From assembly GCA_021799875.1 (NCBI GenBank), contig JAJYZP010000002.1, forward strand, positions 26,656 to 72,476: DNA of 45,821 bases, in the 5' to 3' direction. Origin of the DNA: Actinomycetes bacterium. GTDB taxonomy: Bacteria; Actinomycetota; Acidimicrobiia; Acidimicrobiales; Acidimicrobiaceae. This document shows, piece after piece, positions 1 to 8,797 of this stretch. A program made the position numbers and the translations under genes. The notes beneath the pieces are model-generated. The model was not told where the DNA came from, made no database searches, and saw only the letters and a program-made list of their open reading frames with translations. Numbering within the stretch: the stretch's first letter is position 1; each line of letters opens with the position of its first letter.

Positions 1-2
1 GG

Positions 3-719
3 ACCCTAGGAGACGATGCATGGTTCGCTCTTGGAGATCGAGACCTCGGTACCCACCTCTATCGAACACGCCGACTCAACGAGGGGGCACTGCTCTCAGA
101 GGTGACCGAAGAGATTCGTCAGGCGCATGGAATCGAAACGACGCTCATACCCATGTCAGATACCCCAGTCCACACAGTTCTCGGAGTCTCAATGGCACAG
201 CTCTCAAGCTCAGATGCTGACTTAGGTCCAATCGAGATGAGCTTCCAGGACTACTTTGTCAAGCATCGACACGAGCCTGTCGTCCGAACGATCGAGTATC
301 GCGGCAGTGCCGGGGCTCACGTGCCAGAGGTAGCACTACAGACTCTCCATCGTGCCCGTCGAATCATCATCGCACCATCTAATCCTCTGCTCTCTATCGG
401 TCCAATTCTCTCTCTCACCGAGATTGAACACACGCTTCGAGGACGCCGATCTGATTGCATTGCGATCTCGCCAATCGTTGGCGGGAGGGCCCTCAAGGGT
501 CCAGCAGACCGAATACTGCAATCTCTCTTCGGCGACTCGTCAGTATCAACGATCGCACAGTACTACCGAGCATTTGCTTCCGCTCTCGTTATCGACCACG
601 CAGACGTGGCCTACAGATCAGAGATCGAAACTCAGAACATGACCCCGATCACCACCTCGACGGTCATGAGTGATCGAAACAGTGAACAGTCCTTAGGAAG
701 GTTTCTCCTTGACCTCTAA
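3..719 (+). CDS. cofD: 2-phospho-L-lactate transferase CofD (5' end outside window)
   Basis: The reading frame is open from the first bases of the window, so the N-terminus is missing. CofD joins the activated 2-phospho-lactate or phosphoenolpyruvate moiety to the deazaflavin Fo, giving (dehydro-)F420-0 in the cytoplasm. Family motifs seen in order are WFALGDRDLGTHLYRT near the left edge, PMSDTPVHTVL, a segment ending APSNPLLSIGPIL, and RALKGPADRIL before the C-terminal helix. The visible part is about 238 residues, so roughly 80-90 residues are missing compared with the usual family length. The gene overlaps the next one (cofE) by 11 bases, which implies co-translation, and the pair performs consecutive steps of F420 synthesis. 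The assignment is strong because both motif order and neighbour agree. Confidence 0.95.
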   Translation, partial: TLGDDAWFALGDRDLGTHLYRTRRLNEGALLSEVTEEIRQAHGIETTLIPMSDTPVHTVLGVSMAQLSSSDADLGPIEMSFQDYFVKHRHEPVVRTIEYRGSAGAHVPEVALQTLHRARRIIIAPSNPLLSIGPILSLTEIEHTLRGRRSDCIAISPIVGGRALKGPADRILQSLFGDSSVSTIAQYYRAFASALVIDHADVAYRSEIETQNMTPITTSTVMSDRNSEQSLGRFLLDL

Positions 720-1428
720 CCTTCATGCCCCCAATGGCTTGTCGATCATACCGGTTGCCGGTATCCCCGAGATTGGAGAGGGGGACGATCTCGCTGCAGT
801 CACGGTTGCCAATGCGACCCTCCGAGATGGCGATGTCGTCGTCATTACCCAAAAGATAGTTTCCAAGGCCGAGGGTAGGATTCGCCACATCAAAGAGGAT
901 GACAGCGCTGGATTTGAACGGCTCGTCGCCGGCGAAGCCCGTCGCATTCTCCGCCGACGCGGGACCCTCACCATCACCGAGACCCATCACGGCTTCATCT
1001 GTGCGAACGCAGGGATCGATCGATCGAATACAGCGGTCGACACCGTGGCCCTCCTGCCGCTTGACCCAGATCTCTCCGCTCGCAGAATCCAAAGGCGAAT
1101 CGAGGTTCTCGGTCAAGTCGCAGTAGGCGTCATTATTACCGATACCTTCGGGCGCACATGGCGCAACGGGGTCACCGATGTTGCAATCGGTTGCGCCGGA
1201 GTCGCAGGCGTAGTCGATCTTCGTGGCACCGTCGATGCCCAAGGACGGACGCTCCAAGCGACAGAGGTCTGCATCGCCGACGAGATCGCTGGCGCCGCAG
1301 ACCTGGTGAAGCCCAAAGATGGAAATATTCCTATCGTCATCGTGCGAGGCTTAGATAGTTCGTATCTCCGACCGAGTTCGGTCTCGGCCGAGATCGTAAG
1401 ATCCCCCCAAGGCGATCTCTTTCGATAA
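709..1428 (+). CDS. cofE: F420-0:gamma-glutamyl ligase, stand-alone CofE
   Basis: CofE adds gamma-linked glutamates to F420-0 using GTP. The 239-residue protein opens with IPVAGIPEIGEGDDLAA and then VVVITQKIVSKAEGRI, and later shows GFICANAGIDRSN and TDTFGRTWRNGVTDVAIG, all hallmarks of the family. The start is TTG at 709, chosen because AGGAAGG (695-701) lies about 8 bases upstream and it overlaps the end of cofD. Many actinobacteria carry FbiB, in which this domain is followed by an FMN-binding nitroreductase-like domain of about 200 residues. Here the protein stops at the end of the CofE domain. Nothing in the next 50 bases looks like a terminator. The following gene is convergent. Confidence 0.94.
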   Translation: MTSNLHAPNGLSIIPVAGIPEIGEGDDLAAVTVANATLRDGDVVVITQKIVSKAEGRIRHIKEDDSAGFERLVAGEARRILRRRGTLTITETHHGFICANAGIDRSNTAVDTVALLPLDPDLSARRIQRRIEVLGQVAVGVIITDTFGRTWRNGVTDVAIGCAGVAGVVDLRGTVDAQGRTLQATEVCIADEIAGAADLVKPKDGNIPIVIVRGLDSSYLRPSSVSAEIVRSPQGDLFR

Positions 1429-1480
1429 AACAATCGAGACAACAACAAGTGGCAGAGATCGGCAGGACCCCGACCGTGCA

Positions 1481-2434
1481 TCACTGCTGAGAAGAGCGAA
1501 GCCAATCCACGGTGAGAGCTAAGCCTTCAGAGAGGGAGGTCCAAGGTTCCCAACCTAGGAAGAGCTTGGCCTTGTCGACGAGGAGCGAGGAAACGAGGAG
1601 CTCACCGGCCCGAGCTGGACGGAAGTTAGGCTCTAACGTATACCCACAGATCTGGGCAAGCTGACTAAAGAGGTATTCAACTGTCTCGGCACGCCCTGTT
1701 CCGATATTGATGACCATACCGCCGGCTTGGTCTGCGGCCCGAAAAAATGCGTCAACCACATCGTCAACGAAGACAAAATCGCGAGATTGTTTGCCATCTC
1801 CAAAGATGACACACTCCTCACCTTTGAGCATCAACTCCGAGAAGATAGAGACTACACCTGCTTCCCCATGGGGGTCCTGCCGAGGACCGTAGACGTTCGC
1901 CAGGGCGAGAGCGGTGAACTCGAGATCGTAGAGTTCCCGATAAGTGGCTAAATAGTTCAGAACAGATGCCTTTGAGACGCCGTAGTGCGACAGAGGACGA
2001 TGAGGCTCCGTCTCTGGAGTGGGGATGACCGCTGTAGCCCCATAGAGCGTCCCACCGCTCGCGGCGTAGACTACCTTGGAGACTCCTGCCTTCCGAGCAG
2101 CCTCCAACACGCGCACGCTTCCAACCACATTGAGCATCGCGTCAAAGACTGGGTCGATTTGAGACCTTCGAACATCGATCTGGGCTGCAAGATGATAGAT
2201 CACCTCCGGTCGACGCTTCGCCACGAACTCTTCGAAGGCTACATCGGTGATATCAAGCTTGTGAAAGCCAAAACGAGTTTGACCCTGAGAACGCGCATTC
2301 GCGAGATTGGAGAGAGACCCCGTGGTGAGGTCGTCAACCACGTCAACCTCTATGCCCTCCAGCAGAAGACGGTCAACGAGATTCGATCCAATAAAACCTG
2401 CACCACCAGTGACAATCGCAGAATGTGGACGCAT
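1481..2434 (-). CDS. NAD-dependent sugar epimerase/dehydratase (UDP-glucose 4-epimerase-like)
   Basis: This is an extended short-chain dehydrogenase of about 317 residues. The N-terminus holds the Rossmann motif VTGGAGFIGSNLVDRLL, followed by an acidic residue region DVVDDLTTG, the substrate-loop segment ASGGTLYG and the catalytic Tyr/Lys in HYGVSKAS. The middle part (ALANVYGPRQDPHGEAGVVS) resembles UDP-glucose 4-epimerases, but substrate cannot be fixed from sequence. The frame is open to an ATG at 2470. I prefer the ATG at 2434 because it sits directly before the Rossmann fold and has the purine-rich GGAAGAGGGAG upstream. It may supply an NDP-sugar to the surface-polysaccharide genes further right. 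Confidence 0.9.
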   Translation of the reverse strand: MRPHSAIVTGGAGFIGSNLVDRLLLEGIEVDVVDDLTTGSLSNLANARSQGQTRFGFHKLDITDVAFEEFVAKRRPEVIYHLAAQIDVRRSQIDPVFDAMLNVVGSVRVLEAARKAGVSKVVYAASGGTLYGATAVIPTPETEPHRPLSHYGVSKASVLNYLATYRELYDLEFTALALANVYGPRQDPHGEAGVVSIFSELMLKGEECVIFGDGKQSRDFVFVDDVVDAFFRAADQAGGMVINIGTGRAETVEYLFSQLAQICGYTLEPNFRPARAGELLVSSLLVDKAKLFLGWEPWTSLSEGLALTVDWLRSSQQ

Positions 2435-2704
2435 ATCTCGCTCCCTCTTCCTCTCGCATCGAATCTTCATCGTAGCGGGTCAAAGCGGAGTCCTCTAAAT
2501 CTAGGTCAGCCCGGCGAGGATCTCCTAGCAGCGATTCGCACCACCGAGAGCCCTTTCATCAGCTCGTCACTGTTCTCGTTCGTCCACCCCACCTCTCTCG
2601 GAACCGAGAGCACCACTCGCTCAGTTCAGGCCACGCGGATGATCTTCTCGAGACGGTCGCAACCAACACCGACCCATCACGTCACCTGCGATACGGTTGA
2701 AGCC

Positions 2705-4258
2705 CTACTTGCGATCCTCCTTCCACGGAAGTGGCTCGGGAATTCTGGAATGAGGTTTATGGAGAAGAACGTAGATTCCTCCAAGTGCAAGGAGCAGCAC
2801 AACAACGGCGATCGTCATCCAGTCGTAGTTGAAAAGGACACCACGAGGCGAGGTTAAGCCGGAAGGATACATGATATTGACGAGCATTCCGAGGCCATAG
2901 AGTATCGCCAAGACGTAGACCGGGATAGCCCATCTGCCTAAGTTGAAGCCAGCAGGTCTCCAACCTCGAAGGCGAGCCCACAGTCCTCCGATGACAACGA
3001 GCTGGAAGGAGAGGTAGATACCTGATGTTGCGAAGGAGACCAGAATGAAGAGGGCGTTGACATTCGCTGGGTACGTAATAAACAGAATGTGAATAGGCTT
3101 CGATGGATTGATACGGGCTAGTAAGGCAAAAAGAACTGGCAGGATGCCCGCAACGGCGACCGCAACGACCGGCGTCTGCCAACGCTTTGAGACGTTCCGC
3201 AGCGACGCCGAGAACGGCATTGCGTTGTCTCGGGCGTACGAGAACAAAACACGAGAGCCCGCAGCCTGGACAGCGGTACCACACCCAAAGAAAGCCAGCA
3301 CAATGACGAGCAAGAGAATATCCTGTAGTCCAACAGAGGAGGTCTGCGCACTCAGGATGTACGGCACCCCACCAGCTATCACCTTGGAGAGATTGTGTCC
3401 GGGTATCGAGAGTGTCAGCGCAGCAACAAGCAGAAAACTCACGATCCCACCGACCACCATGGTGGTCAGCATCGCTTTCGGAACCTGTCGCTTAGCGTCT
3501 TTTACCTCTTCCGCAACGTCACCTGCAGATTCAAAACCATAGAAGAGATACACACTTGCGAGTGCGGCAATAAGAAACGCACCTGGAAACCACTTCCCAC
3601 CAAAGTTGACGCCGTAAGGGTTGCTCCTTACATTCTGAACGTTCTCGCTATGCGTGAGGAAGCCGACCCCATGATGAAAACCTAGGAACGCCAACAAAAC
3701 TGCGACACCGATGGTTCCTAAGACCTCCACATAGATTCCGGCACGAGCGATCAGACCGGTCACTTTAACGCCCACGATATTGAGCAACGACTGCAAAACG
3801 ATAAAGATGACCGTGATGAGCAAGATGACATTGTTGTTGGCACCGTTGATGTGTGTGCCAAATACGTTATTTATCAGAGTCGCAAGGTAGGAACTGACGC
3901 CGGTATCGACCGAGGCCACAGTGATAATCAGCGCCCAAGCGTAGATCCAGCCGACCCACCAGCCATATTTCCGACCGACCAAATTCTTCGACCATTGAAA
4001 CAGTGCACCTGCTAAGGGAAAGCTACTCGCCATCTCCGAGAAGGTCAGTGCAACCAGAATCTGACCGATGATCACGAGGGGCATACTCCAGATATATGCA
4101 GGTCCGCCAGTTCCGATACCGAGAGCAAAAAGCGAGTAGATTCCCACGACAGGTGAGAGATAGGTAAACGCAACTCCAAAGTTCGAAAAGAAACCCAGTG
4201 TTCTCTTCAACTCTTGCTGATAGCCGAACTGTTCCAACTCATTTGTTTCCGCTGACAC
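2705..4258 (-). CDS. APC-superfamily amino acid permease
   Basis: This is an integral membrane transporter of about 517 residues with roughly 12 hydrophobic segments. The N-terminal region ELKRTLGFFSNFGVAF followed by TYLSPVVGIYSLF is the TM1 signature of amino acid/polyamine/GABA permeases, and FYGFESAGDVAEEVKDAKR is the conserved loop after TM6. The substrate is probably an amino acid or amine taken up with protons, but it cannot be read from sequence. The frame reaches an ATG at 4342; I chose the GTG at 4258 because GGGGGGA (4263-4269) stands just upstream and family members start close to the ELKR motif. It is followed by a 270-base gap and then the epimerase on the same strand. Confidence 0.9.
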   Translation of the reverse strand: MSAETNELEQFGYQQELKRTLGFFSNFGVAFTYLSPVVGIYSLFALGIGTGGPAYIWSMPLVIIGQILVALTFSEMASSFPLAGALFQWSKNLVGRKYGWWVGWIYAWALIITVASVDTGVSSYLATLINNVFGTHINGANNNVILLITVIFIVLQSLLNIVGVKVTGLIARAGIYVEVLGTIGVAVLLAFLGFHHGVGFLTHSENVQNVRSNPYGVNFGGKWFPGAFLIAALASVYLFYGFESAGDVAEEVKDAKRQVPKAMLTTMVVGGIVSFLLVAALTLSIPGHNLSKVIAGGVPYILSAQTSSVGLQDILLLVIVLAFFGCGTAVQAAGSRVLFSYARDNAMPFSASLRNVSKRWQTPVVAVAVAGILPVLFALLARINPSKPIHILFITYPANVNALFILVSFATSGIYLSFQLVVIGGLWARLRGWRPAGFNLGRWAIPVYVLAILYGLGMLVNIMYPSGLTSPRGVLFNYDWMTIAVVVLLLALGGIYVLLHKPHSRIPEPLPWKEDRK

Positions 4259-5081
4259 AGATTCCCCCCAACCAATCGCCGTGCGAATGGAGAGATCATA
4301 ACCGCAACAGCACGACCATGTAGGTTCATTGACAACACTCATGCACTCGATCTGTGGTTGTGGTCGGAGTTTTCGTTCTCACCTCGACGCGGGCGAGCCG
4401 ACCAATGCCAACCGTGCCTGACCTCAGGCCCCCGACAGTAAGACCACCGCTCAGACTCCGATGCCTTTCCGTTTGAGTGTGCCAAGGCGCGCATCACGCA
4501 CTACAGAGGAGCGTCCAAGTCGTCTCCATTGTCGTGGCAAATCAGCGCATCGACCACCGAACCCTCTCACGGGAGTGAATCTGGTATCGGCTCTGACTTA
4601 ACAACCGTCAGTTGGCCCATAACGCTCCCCAAGACGCCAGCAGCGTATCCACGACATCTGGCCACACCAGAGTCTGTCCTAGGGTCGACTTCCCGAACGA
4701 AACGAGAGCTCATCGCGCGCCGTAGCTCTGTGGCGAGCGACTCGAGATCACTACGGTCATGCACCATGCTCCAGATGGAGACCGGTCCTTGAATCGGGTT
4801 GATAAGTGACGTTTCAGTATTGTACGCCATTGGTTTTTGTCGCTATCTGACCGTAGTCCATCGGTCGACACCCTGGTGGCTCAGCGCTCCCGCAACTGAG
4901 CACCGACATAGGCGAGTCTGCCAGTGATCTTCCTGAACCTCGTTCATTGCAACGTTACGATGAGCGACTCTAGCTCCATACGTCTTCGACCTTCGCTGGA
5001 CCAAGGTTTAGCTCACACCGGTTCAGTCCGACCCACGACGAAGACCTGTCGCCGTAGCCGCTGACACAATGCGATGCTGTT
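4259..5081. other. Long intergenic region with at most one small ORF
   Basis: About 820 bases separate the permease start from the end of the NDP-sugar pyrophosphorylase. The only reading frame that looks at all protein-like is the 87-codon one listed separately. I see no tRNA, no strong hairpin followed by a T tract, and no repeat. The first 85 bases next to the permease may be its 5' leader or an N-terminal extension. Confidence 0.5.
4567..4830 (-). CDS. Small hypothetical protein, doubtful
   Basis: An 87-residue reading frame beginning MAYNTETSLINPIQGPVSIW lies alone in a long intergenic region. Its composition is ordinary for a soluble protein: mixed hydrophobic and charged residues, with an amphipathic stretch DLESLATELRRAMSS. 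I recognise no family. The ATG at 4830 has neither a Shine-Dalgarno sequence nor the TAGNNT element seen before other unled genes in this window, and a similar-length frame exists on the opposite strand, so it may be chance. Confidence 0.35.
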   Translation of the reverse strand: MAYNTETSLINPIQGPVSIWSMVHDRSDLESLATELRRAMSSRFVREVDPRTDSGVARCRGYAAGVLGSVMGQLTVVKSEPIPDSLP

Positions 5082-6158
5082 CTAGCTCGGTACCCTCTCA
5101 CTCTCAACGCGACACCCCGGAAGTAGTTCCGCATTCCGCGCAACTACAGATCCACCGAGCACAACCGCATGTTCTGGAACCACCGCTCCTGCTCCAATAA
5201 TTGAACCTTCGATGACTGCGTGGCGTCCAATGACCGCTCCAGGTAGCACAAGGGAGTTGACGAGAGTGACATCTTCATCCACCACGACGTTCGTCTCTAT
5301 GACTGCGTGGCGTAAGAGCGAGCCTTGCCGCACTACTGAGCCAGCTCCAAGATAGCTGACACTGTCGCAGCGACCCTCCATGAGACTCTTCTCGCCTTCG
5401 ATAAGCAGTGAGCCTCGACGCCTATGACCAGGGATAGCAACGTTACTCCGATTCCCCACCAAGATATCCATCGCTGCGCGCAGTAGTGTTTCGGGCGTTC
5501 CTGCATCGATCCAGTACGACGAAGATGCAACGGCATAGAGAGCACCTCGACTTGCGAGGTCTGGAAAGACCTGACGCTCAATAGAGAATCGCTCTCCGCA
5601 ACCAAAGGTCGCAAGGGCCTCAGGTTCAAGAACATACGAACCCGCATTCACAGTATTTGTCGGTGCTTGGTCTCGAGGTGGCTTCTCAATAAAGTCAGTA
5701 ACGCGACCTCGATGGTCGGTAGTCACGACACCATATGCCGAGGGGTCATCAACTGGGATGAGCGAGATTGTAGCTAGCGCTCGGCGCTTGTGGTGAAACG
5801 CCACGACCTTGCTGATATCGATCTCGTTGAGAACGTCCCCGTTCACGACGATAAACGTTTCGTCAAGCTTTGCCGACTCTGCAGCGAAGCGAATCGCCCC
5901 GCCGGTATCGAGAGGTTCATCCTCCACTGCATAGGAGAGTCTTATCCCTCGAGCCTCACCCGTTGGATATGCAGAGGTAAAGACCTCCGGAAGATAGCCG
6001 AGCGAGAGCACCGCTTCATCGACACCAAAACGAGCCAGTTGATCCAAGACCCTCTCGAGCATGGTCAGACCGACCACTTGTAGCATCTGCTTAGGAACGT
6101 CGGAAGTCAAGGGTCGCAGTCGAGAGCCGTAGCCTCCCACCAAGATAACGGCCTTCAT
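5082..6158 (-). CDS. NDP-sugar pyrophosphorylase, mannose-1-phosphate guanylyltransferase type
   Basis: The 358-residue protein starts with the nucleotidyltransferase signature ILVGGYGSRLRPLT and the Lys-containing VPKQMLQV, followed by VNGDVLNEIDIS (metal-binding Asp) and FIEKPPRDQAPTNTVNAGSYVLEP. The C-terminal third has hexapeptide-repeat character (GAVIGRHAVIEGSIIGAGAV), so a left-handed beta-helix follows the catalytic domain, as in GDP-mannose and related pyrophosphorylases. It activates a sugar-1-phosphate with NTP; mannose and GTP are most likely by resemblance. It is the last gene of the minus-strand cluster that begins with rmlA, 61 bases after the anchored protein. GGAAG lies about 10 bases before the ATG. 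Confidence 0.9.
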   Translation of the reverse strand: MKAVILVGGYGSRLRPLTSDVPKQMLQVVGLTMLERVLDQLARFGVDEAVLSLGYLPEVFTSAYPTGEARGIRLSYAVEDEPLDTGGAIRFAAESAKLDETFIVVNGDVLNEIDISKVVAFHHKRRALATISLIPVDDPSAYGVVTTDHRGRVTDFIEKPPRDQAPTNTVNAGSYVLEPEALATFGCGERFSIERQVFPDLASRGALYAVASSSYWIDAGTPETLLRAAMDILVGNRSNVAIPGHRRRGSLLIEGEKSLMEGRCDSVSYLGAGSVVRQGSLLRHAVIETNVVVDEDVTLVNSLVLPGAVIGRHAVIEGSIIGAGAVVPEHAVVLGGSVVARNAELLPGCRVESERVPS

Positions 6159-6219
6159 AGCACGTAGTCTTCCACCGCGAACCCAGTCCTCAGAGTCGGC
6201 CCCACTGCAGCCATGGTCA

Positions 6220-6999
6220 CTATCCCGCCGTAGTAGCGGTCGTTGAACTCGTCTTTGACGCTGAGCCAGACTTGGTCGTAGAAGTCTTTGTGGTTGATAC
6301 TGGCGCAGCAGTTGTCGATGGGGTCACCACACTTGCAGAGGTGGAAGGTGCCGTTGTCGTTGTACTGCCGCCTAGGCCAACAGCGGATGCGGGTTCTTTT
6401 GGAAGTTGGCCCTTCGCCAAAATGGCAACCGAGATGATTTCGCTGTTCGAGAAGTGAAGCTTGGCCGCCGAGGCAACTCGGGTTGGCGTCTTCGCCAGCA
6501 GAGATGGCCACACGTAGATCCCCAACTGGGACTTCTTTCCACCACATCCAGCAGCGGTCGAGTAGGTCTTGGCCGACGGTACCGGATAGTGAAAACTACT
6601 CGGTCCGACCGTGAGCCCCTTGTAGCCGGCGAGAAAGTTAGCAAGGGTAGCATTCGTTCCCGCCACCGCTGCGGTCTTTGGAGCTACAGAGACCAGACCA
6701 TTTGCGAGGGCGGCAAGACCGTGATTCGCACCGGTTGCCTGAGCCGTCAAATTTGGAAGATAGGTACCACAGTAATCAAATCCTAAAGCTACAGTCCAAC
6801 TCTGCCCAATACGGGGTTGAGGTCCGGTGGGTGCCGGCGGATGTTGTTTCTCGTATCGCGAGTATCCAACCACTAGCGAACCTACAATGACCAAAAGCGC
6901 AATGGTCGAGTAGAACCCTACAGGGATCTCCCGTCGTGCCTTTGAATTTCTTCCTGACGCCGCTGCACGAGCGACTCTTCTCGAAGCGTTGCTACTCAT
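6220..6999 (-). CDS. Membrane-anchored exported protein with Ser/Thr-rich tail, unknown function
   Basis: The 259-residue protein has a basic N-terminus (about residues 1-25), one hydrophobic segment (GFYSTIALLVIVGSLVVGY, about 27-46), an extracytoplasmic domain of about 150 residues with two cysteines (DYCGTYLP and AAGCGGKKS) that could form a disulfide, and a tail of about 55 residues made largely of Ser, Thr and Ala. The tail resembles a disordered or O-mannosylated wall-spanning stretch, as known in other actinobacteria. No family was recognised. It sits between the GT2 glycosyltransferase and the pyrophosphorylase on the same strand. The 9 bases before the ATG hold no clear ribosome site; a TAGCCT hexamer stands 9 bases upstream. 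Confidence 0.82.
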   Translation of the reverse strand: MSSNASRRVARAAASGRNSKARREIPVGFYSTIALLVIVGSLVVGYSRYEKQHPPAPTGPQPRIGQSWTVALGFDYCGTYLPNLTAQATGANHGLAALANGLVSVAPKTAAVAGTNATLANFLAGYKGLTVGPSSFHYPVPSAKTYSTAAGCGGKKSQLGIYVWPSLLAKTPTRVASAAKLHFSNSEIISVAILAKGQLPKEPASAVGLGGSTTTTAPSTSASVVTPSTTAAPVSTTKTSTTKSGSASKTSSTTATTAG

Positions 7000-7031
7000 T
7001 TCGGAGACAGGCTAGCCAGCCGTACTCCTTC

Positions 7032-7937
7032 TTACGACTTTTTTTCGTGTCCGACCACCGATTGCAGGAGGAACCTCACCCAAGTTCCCACTCCCGACAC
7101 TAGGAGAAGCGGCATCCTCACAATTGTTGAGCGCGCGTAGATCCACAGAGATCGATGATGCTGGAATCGAGAACGAAGAGGTCGCAGTCGACTCGATGAG
7201 CCCTGTCGATGCACTACCACCGCATCGGGCACGTAGTAAACCCCGAGATCCCTCACCCTGAGCCTTCGGCATAGGTCGACGTCTTCAAGGTAGAGGAAGT
7301 ACTGCGAGTCAAAGCCACCGATGGCTTCGAAGGCTCTGCGGGATACCAAAAAGGCGGCGCCGGATACCCAGGGCACCTTCGTCGTGACTACGGGATCGAG
7401 GAGGTCACCTCGATATTGCCGCGTAGCACTCGTTTGCTGAGAGAAAAGCCCAACGATTCCGTGAATCGCCGCCGCACCGAGTGAGGGGAACTCACGAAAC
7501 GAAGGGTATCGCGTCCCATCTTCGTTCAACACTTTCGGCGCGGCTAACGCTACGAGTCCATCTTGAACGGTACTCAACAACACATCAACAGAACCGTGGG
7601 AAAACTCGACGTCCGGATTTGCTATCACCAGATATGGTTTCGTCGAGAGAGAAACGCCAAGATTGACCGCCCTCCCGTATCCAAGATTCCGTCCAGGACA
7701 GTAGTACTGAATCCGAACACCATCAATCTCTTCGTCGTACCTACGTTGGAACGGGTCAGCGTTGTCGACAACGATGATCTCTCGCACCCCTTCATCGACG
7801 AGGGTTCTCAAGCAACGATGAAGATCTTCCGAAGACCCGAAGGCCACAATGACTGCGGTGATATCGTCACCCACACGACCGGTCCGCTCCGAAGAAGTGA
7901 CCTGCGACCGAGCTTCATCGTGACTCTCTGACGTCAT
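7032..7937 (-). CDS. Family 2 glycosyltransferase (rhamnosyltransferase-like)
   Basis: This 301-residue protein has the GT-A fold start TAVIVAFGSSEDLHRCLRTL and EIIVVDNADP, then GRNLGYGRAVNLGV, the metal-site region VIANPDVEFSHG, the acceptor-side motif PWVSGAAFLVSRRAFEAIGG and EDVDLCRRLR. This order is typical of GT2 enzymes such as WbbL-type rhamnosyltransferases that transfer dTDP-rhamnose to a lipid-linked acceptor at the inner face of the membrane. Its start overlaps the rmlD stop in an ATGA arrangement, so it is translationally coupled to dTDP-rhamnose synthesis, which supports but does not prove rhamnose as donor. The C-terminus carries a hydrophobic stretch (MPLLLVSGVGTWVRFLL) that may attach to the membrane. 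Confidence 0.9.
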   Translation of the reverse strand: MTSESHDEARSQVTSSERTGRVGDDITAVIVAFGSSEDLHRCLRTLVDEGVREIIVVDNADPFQRRYDEEIDGVRIQYYCPGRNLGYGRAVNLGVSLSTKPYLVIANPDVEFSHGSVDVLLSTVQDGLVALAAPKVLNEDGTRYPSFREFPSLGAAAIHGIVGLFSQQTSATRQYRGDLLDPVVTTKVPWVSGAAFLVSRRAFEAIGGFDSQYFLYLEDVDLCRRLRVRDLGVYYVPDAVVVHRQGSSSRLRPLRSRFQHHRSLWIYARSTIVRMPLLLVSGVGTWVRFLLQSVVGHEKKS

Positions 7938-8797
7938 AGGCCACCTTCGGCGAGCTCACGAATCAAACGAGGAACGGCGTCGCTCCACTGAGGTAGGGCT
8001 TCGAAACCTGACAGTCTCCAGGCTACGTTATCGAGAACCGAGTACTTCGGTCTCGATGCTCGACGTTCAGCTGGAAGGTCTTGGGTCAGGATCGGCAGTA
8101 CTCGGCTCCGGTCTTCTCCCATCGCCGTGACGACCAACTGCGCAAAATCGAACCAACTACCACTACCGGAGGAGGTGAGATGAAAGACTCCTCGAGAGCG
8201 ACTGAGGACAAGTTCAACGATGGCTCGAGCAAGATCGGAGGCGACGGTTGGGGAACCGATTTGATCCGTCACAAAACGAAGAGCTCCGGTGCCACTTCCA
8301 AGGCGCATCACCGTCTTCGCCATGTTGGAACCGAATCGACCTACGACCCAAGCCGTTCGCACACAGAGATCAGAGGGGCGCAACTCCCTCTCCCCACCTA
8401 GTTTGGACCGACCGTAGACGGACTGTGGATTCGTACGATCCCACTCCACATAAGGTACCGAGGTCTCACCGTCGAAGACATAGTCGGTTGAGATCTGCAC
8501 GAGTTGACTACCGTATCGATCGCAGGCCTCCACGAGGTTTCGAACCGCAAGAGCGTTGATACGAAAGGCTCGATCTGGTTCGAGCTCACACTGATCTACC
8601 GCTGTCATCGCAGCAGAGTTAACGACCACATCTGGCCTCAGCCCTTCTATGGCGCTTTGGACGAGTGTGCGGTCGCCAACGTCTAGGTCGGCTGAGGTCA
8701 GACCTACAACGTCAAAGAGCTCACTCGTACTGTTGAAGGCAAGTAGAAGTTCGCGCCCAACTTGACCGCCAGCTCCGGTGACGAGAACTCGAATCAT
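7934..8797 (-). CDS. rmlD: dTDP-4-dehydrorhamnose reductase
   Basis: RmlD reduces dTDP-4-dehydrorhamnose to dTDP-L-rhamnose with NAD(P)H. The 287-residue protein shows VTGAGGQVGREL at the N-terminus, VVNSAAMTAVDQCE, ISTDYVFDG, the catalytic Tyr/Lys in SVYGRSKLGGE, and RTAWVVGRFGSNMAKTV. Length and motif order match the family. Its ATG overlaps the rmlB stop codon (ATGA at 8794-8797), and its own stop overlaps the next start in the same way, so rmlB, rmlD and the glycosyltransferase are tightly coupled. Confidence 0.96.
   Translation of the reverse strand: MIRVLVTGAGGQVGRELLLAFNSTSELFDVVGLTSADLDVGDRTLVQSAIEGLRPDVVVNSAAMTAVDQCELEPDRAFRINALAVRNLVEACDRYGSQLVQISTDYVFDGETSVPYVEWDRTNPQSVYGRSKLGGERELRPSDLCVRTAWVVGRFGSNMAKTVMRLGSGTGALRFVTDQIGSPTVASDLARAIVELVLSRSRGVFHLTSSGSGSWFDFAQLVVTAMGEDRSRVLPILTQDLPAERRASRPKYSVLDNVAWRLSGFEALPQWSDAVPRLIRELAEGGL

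Noticed and set aside
1985-2857. 290-codon plus-strand frame
   Set aside because: It is antisense to the epimerase and the permease 3' end, with Arg/Ser/Thr-rich low-quality sequence and no motif.
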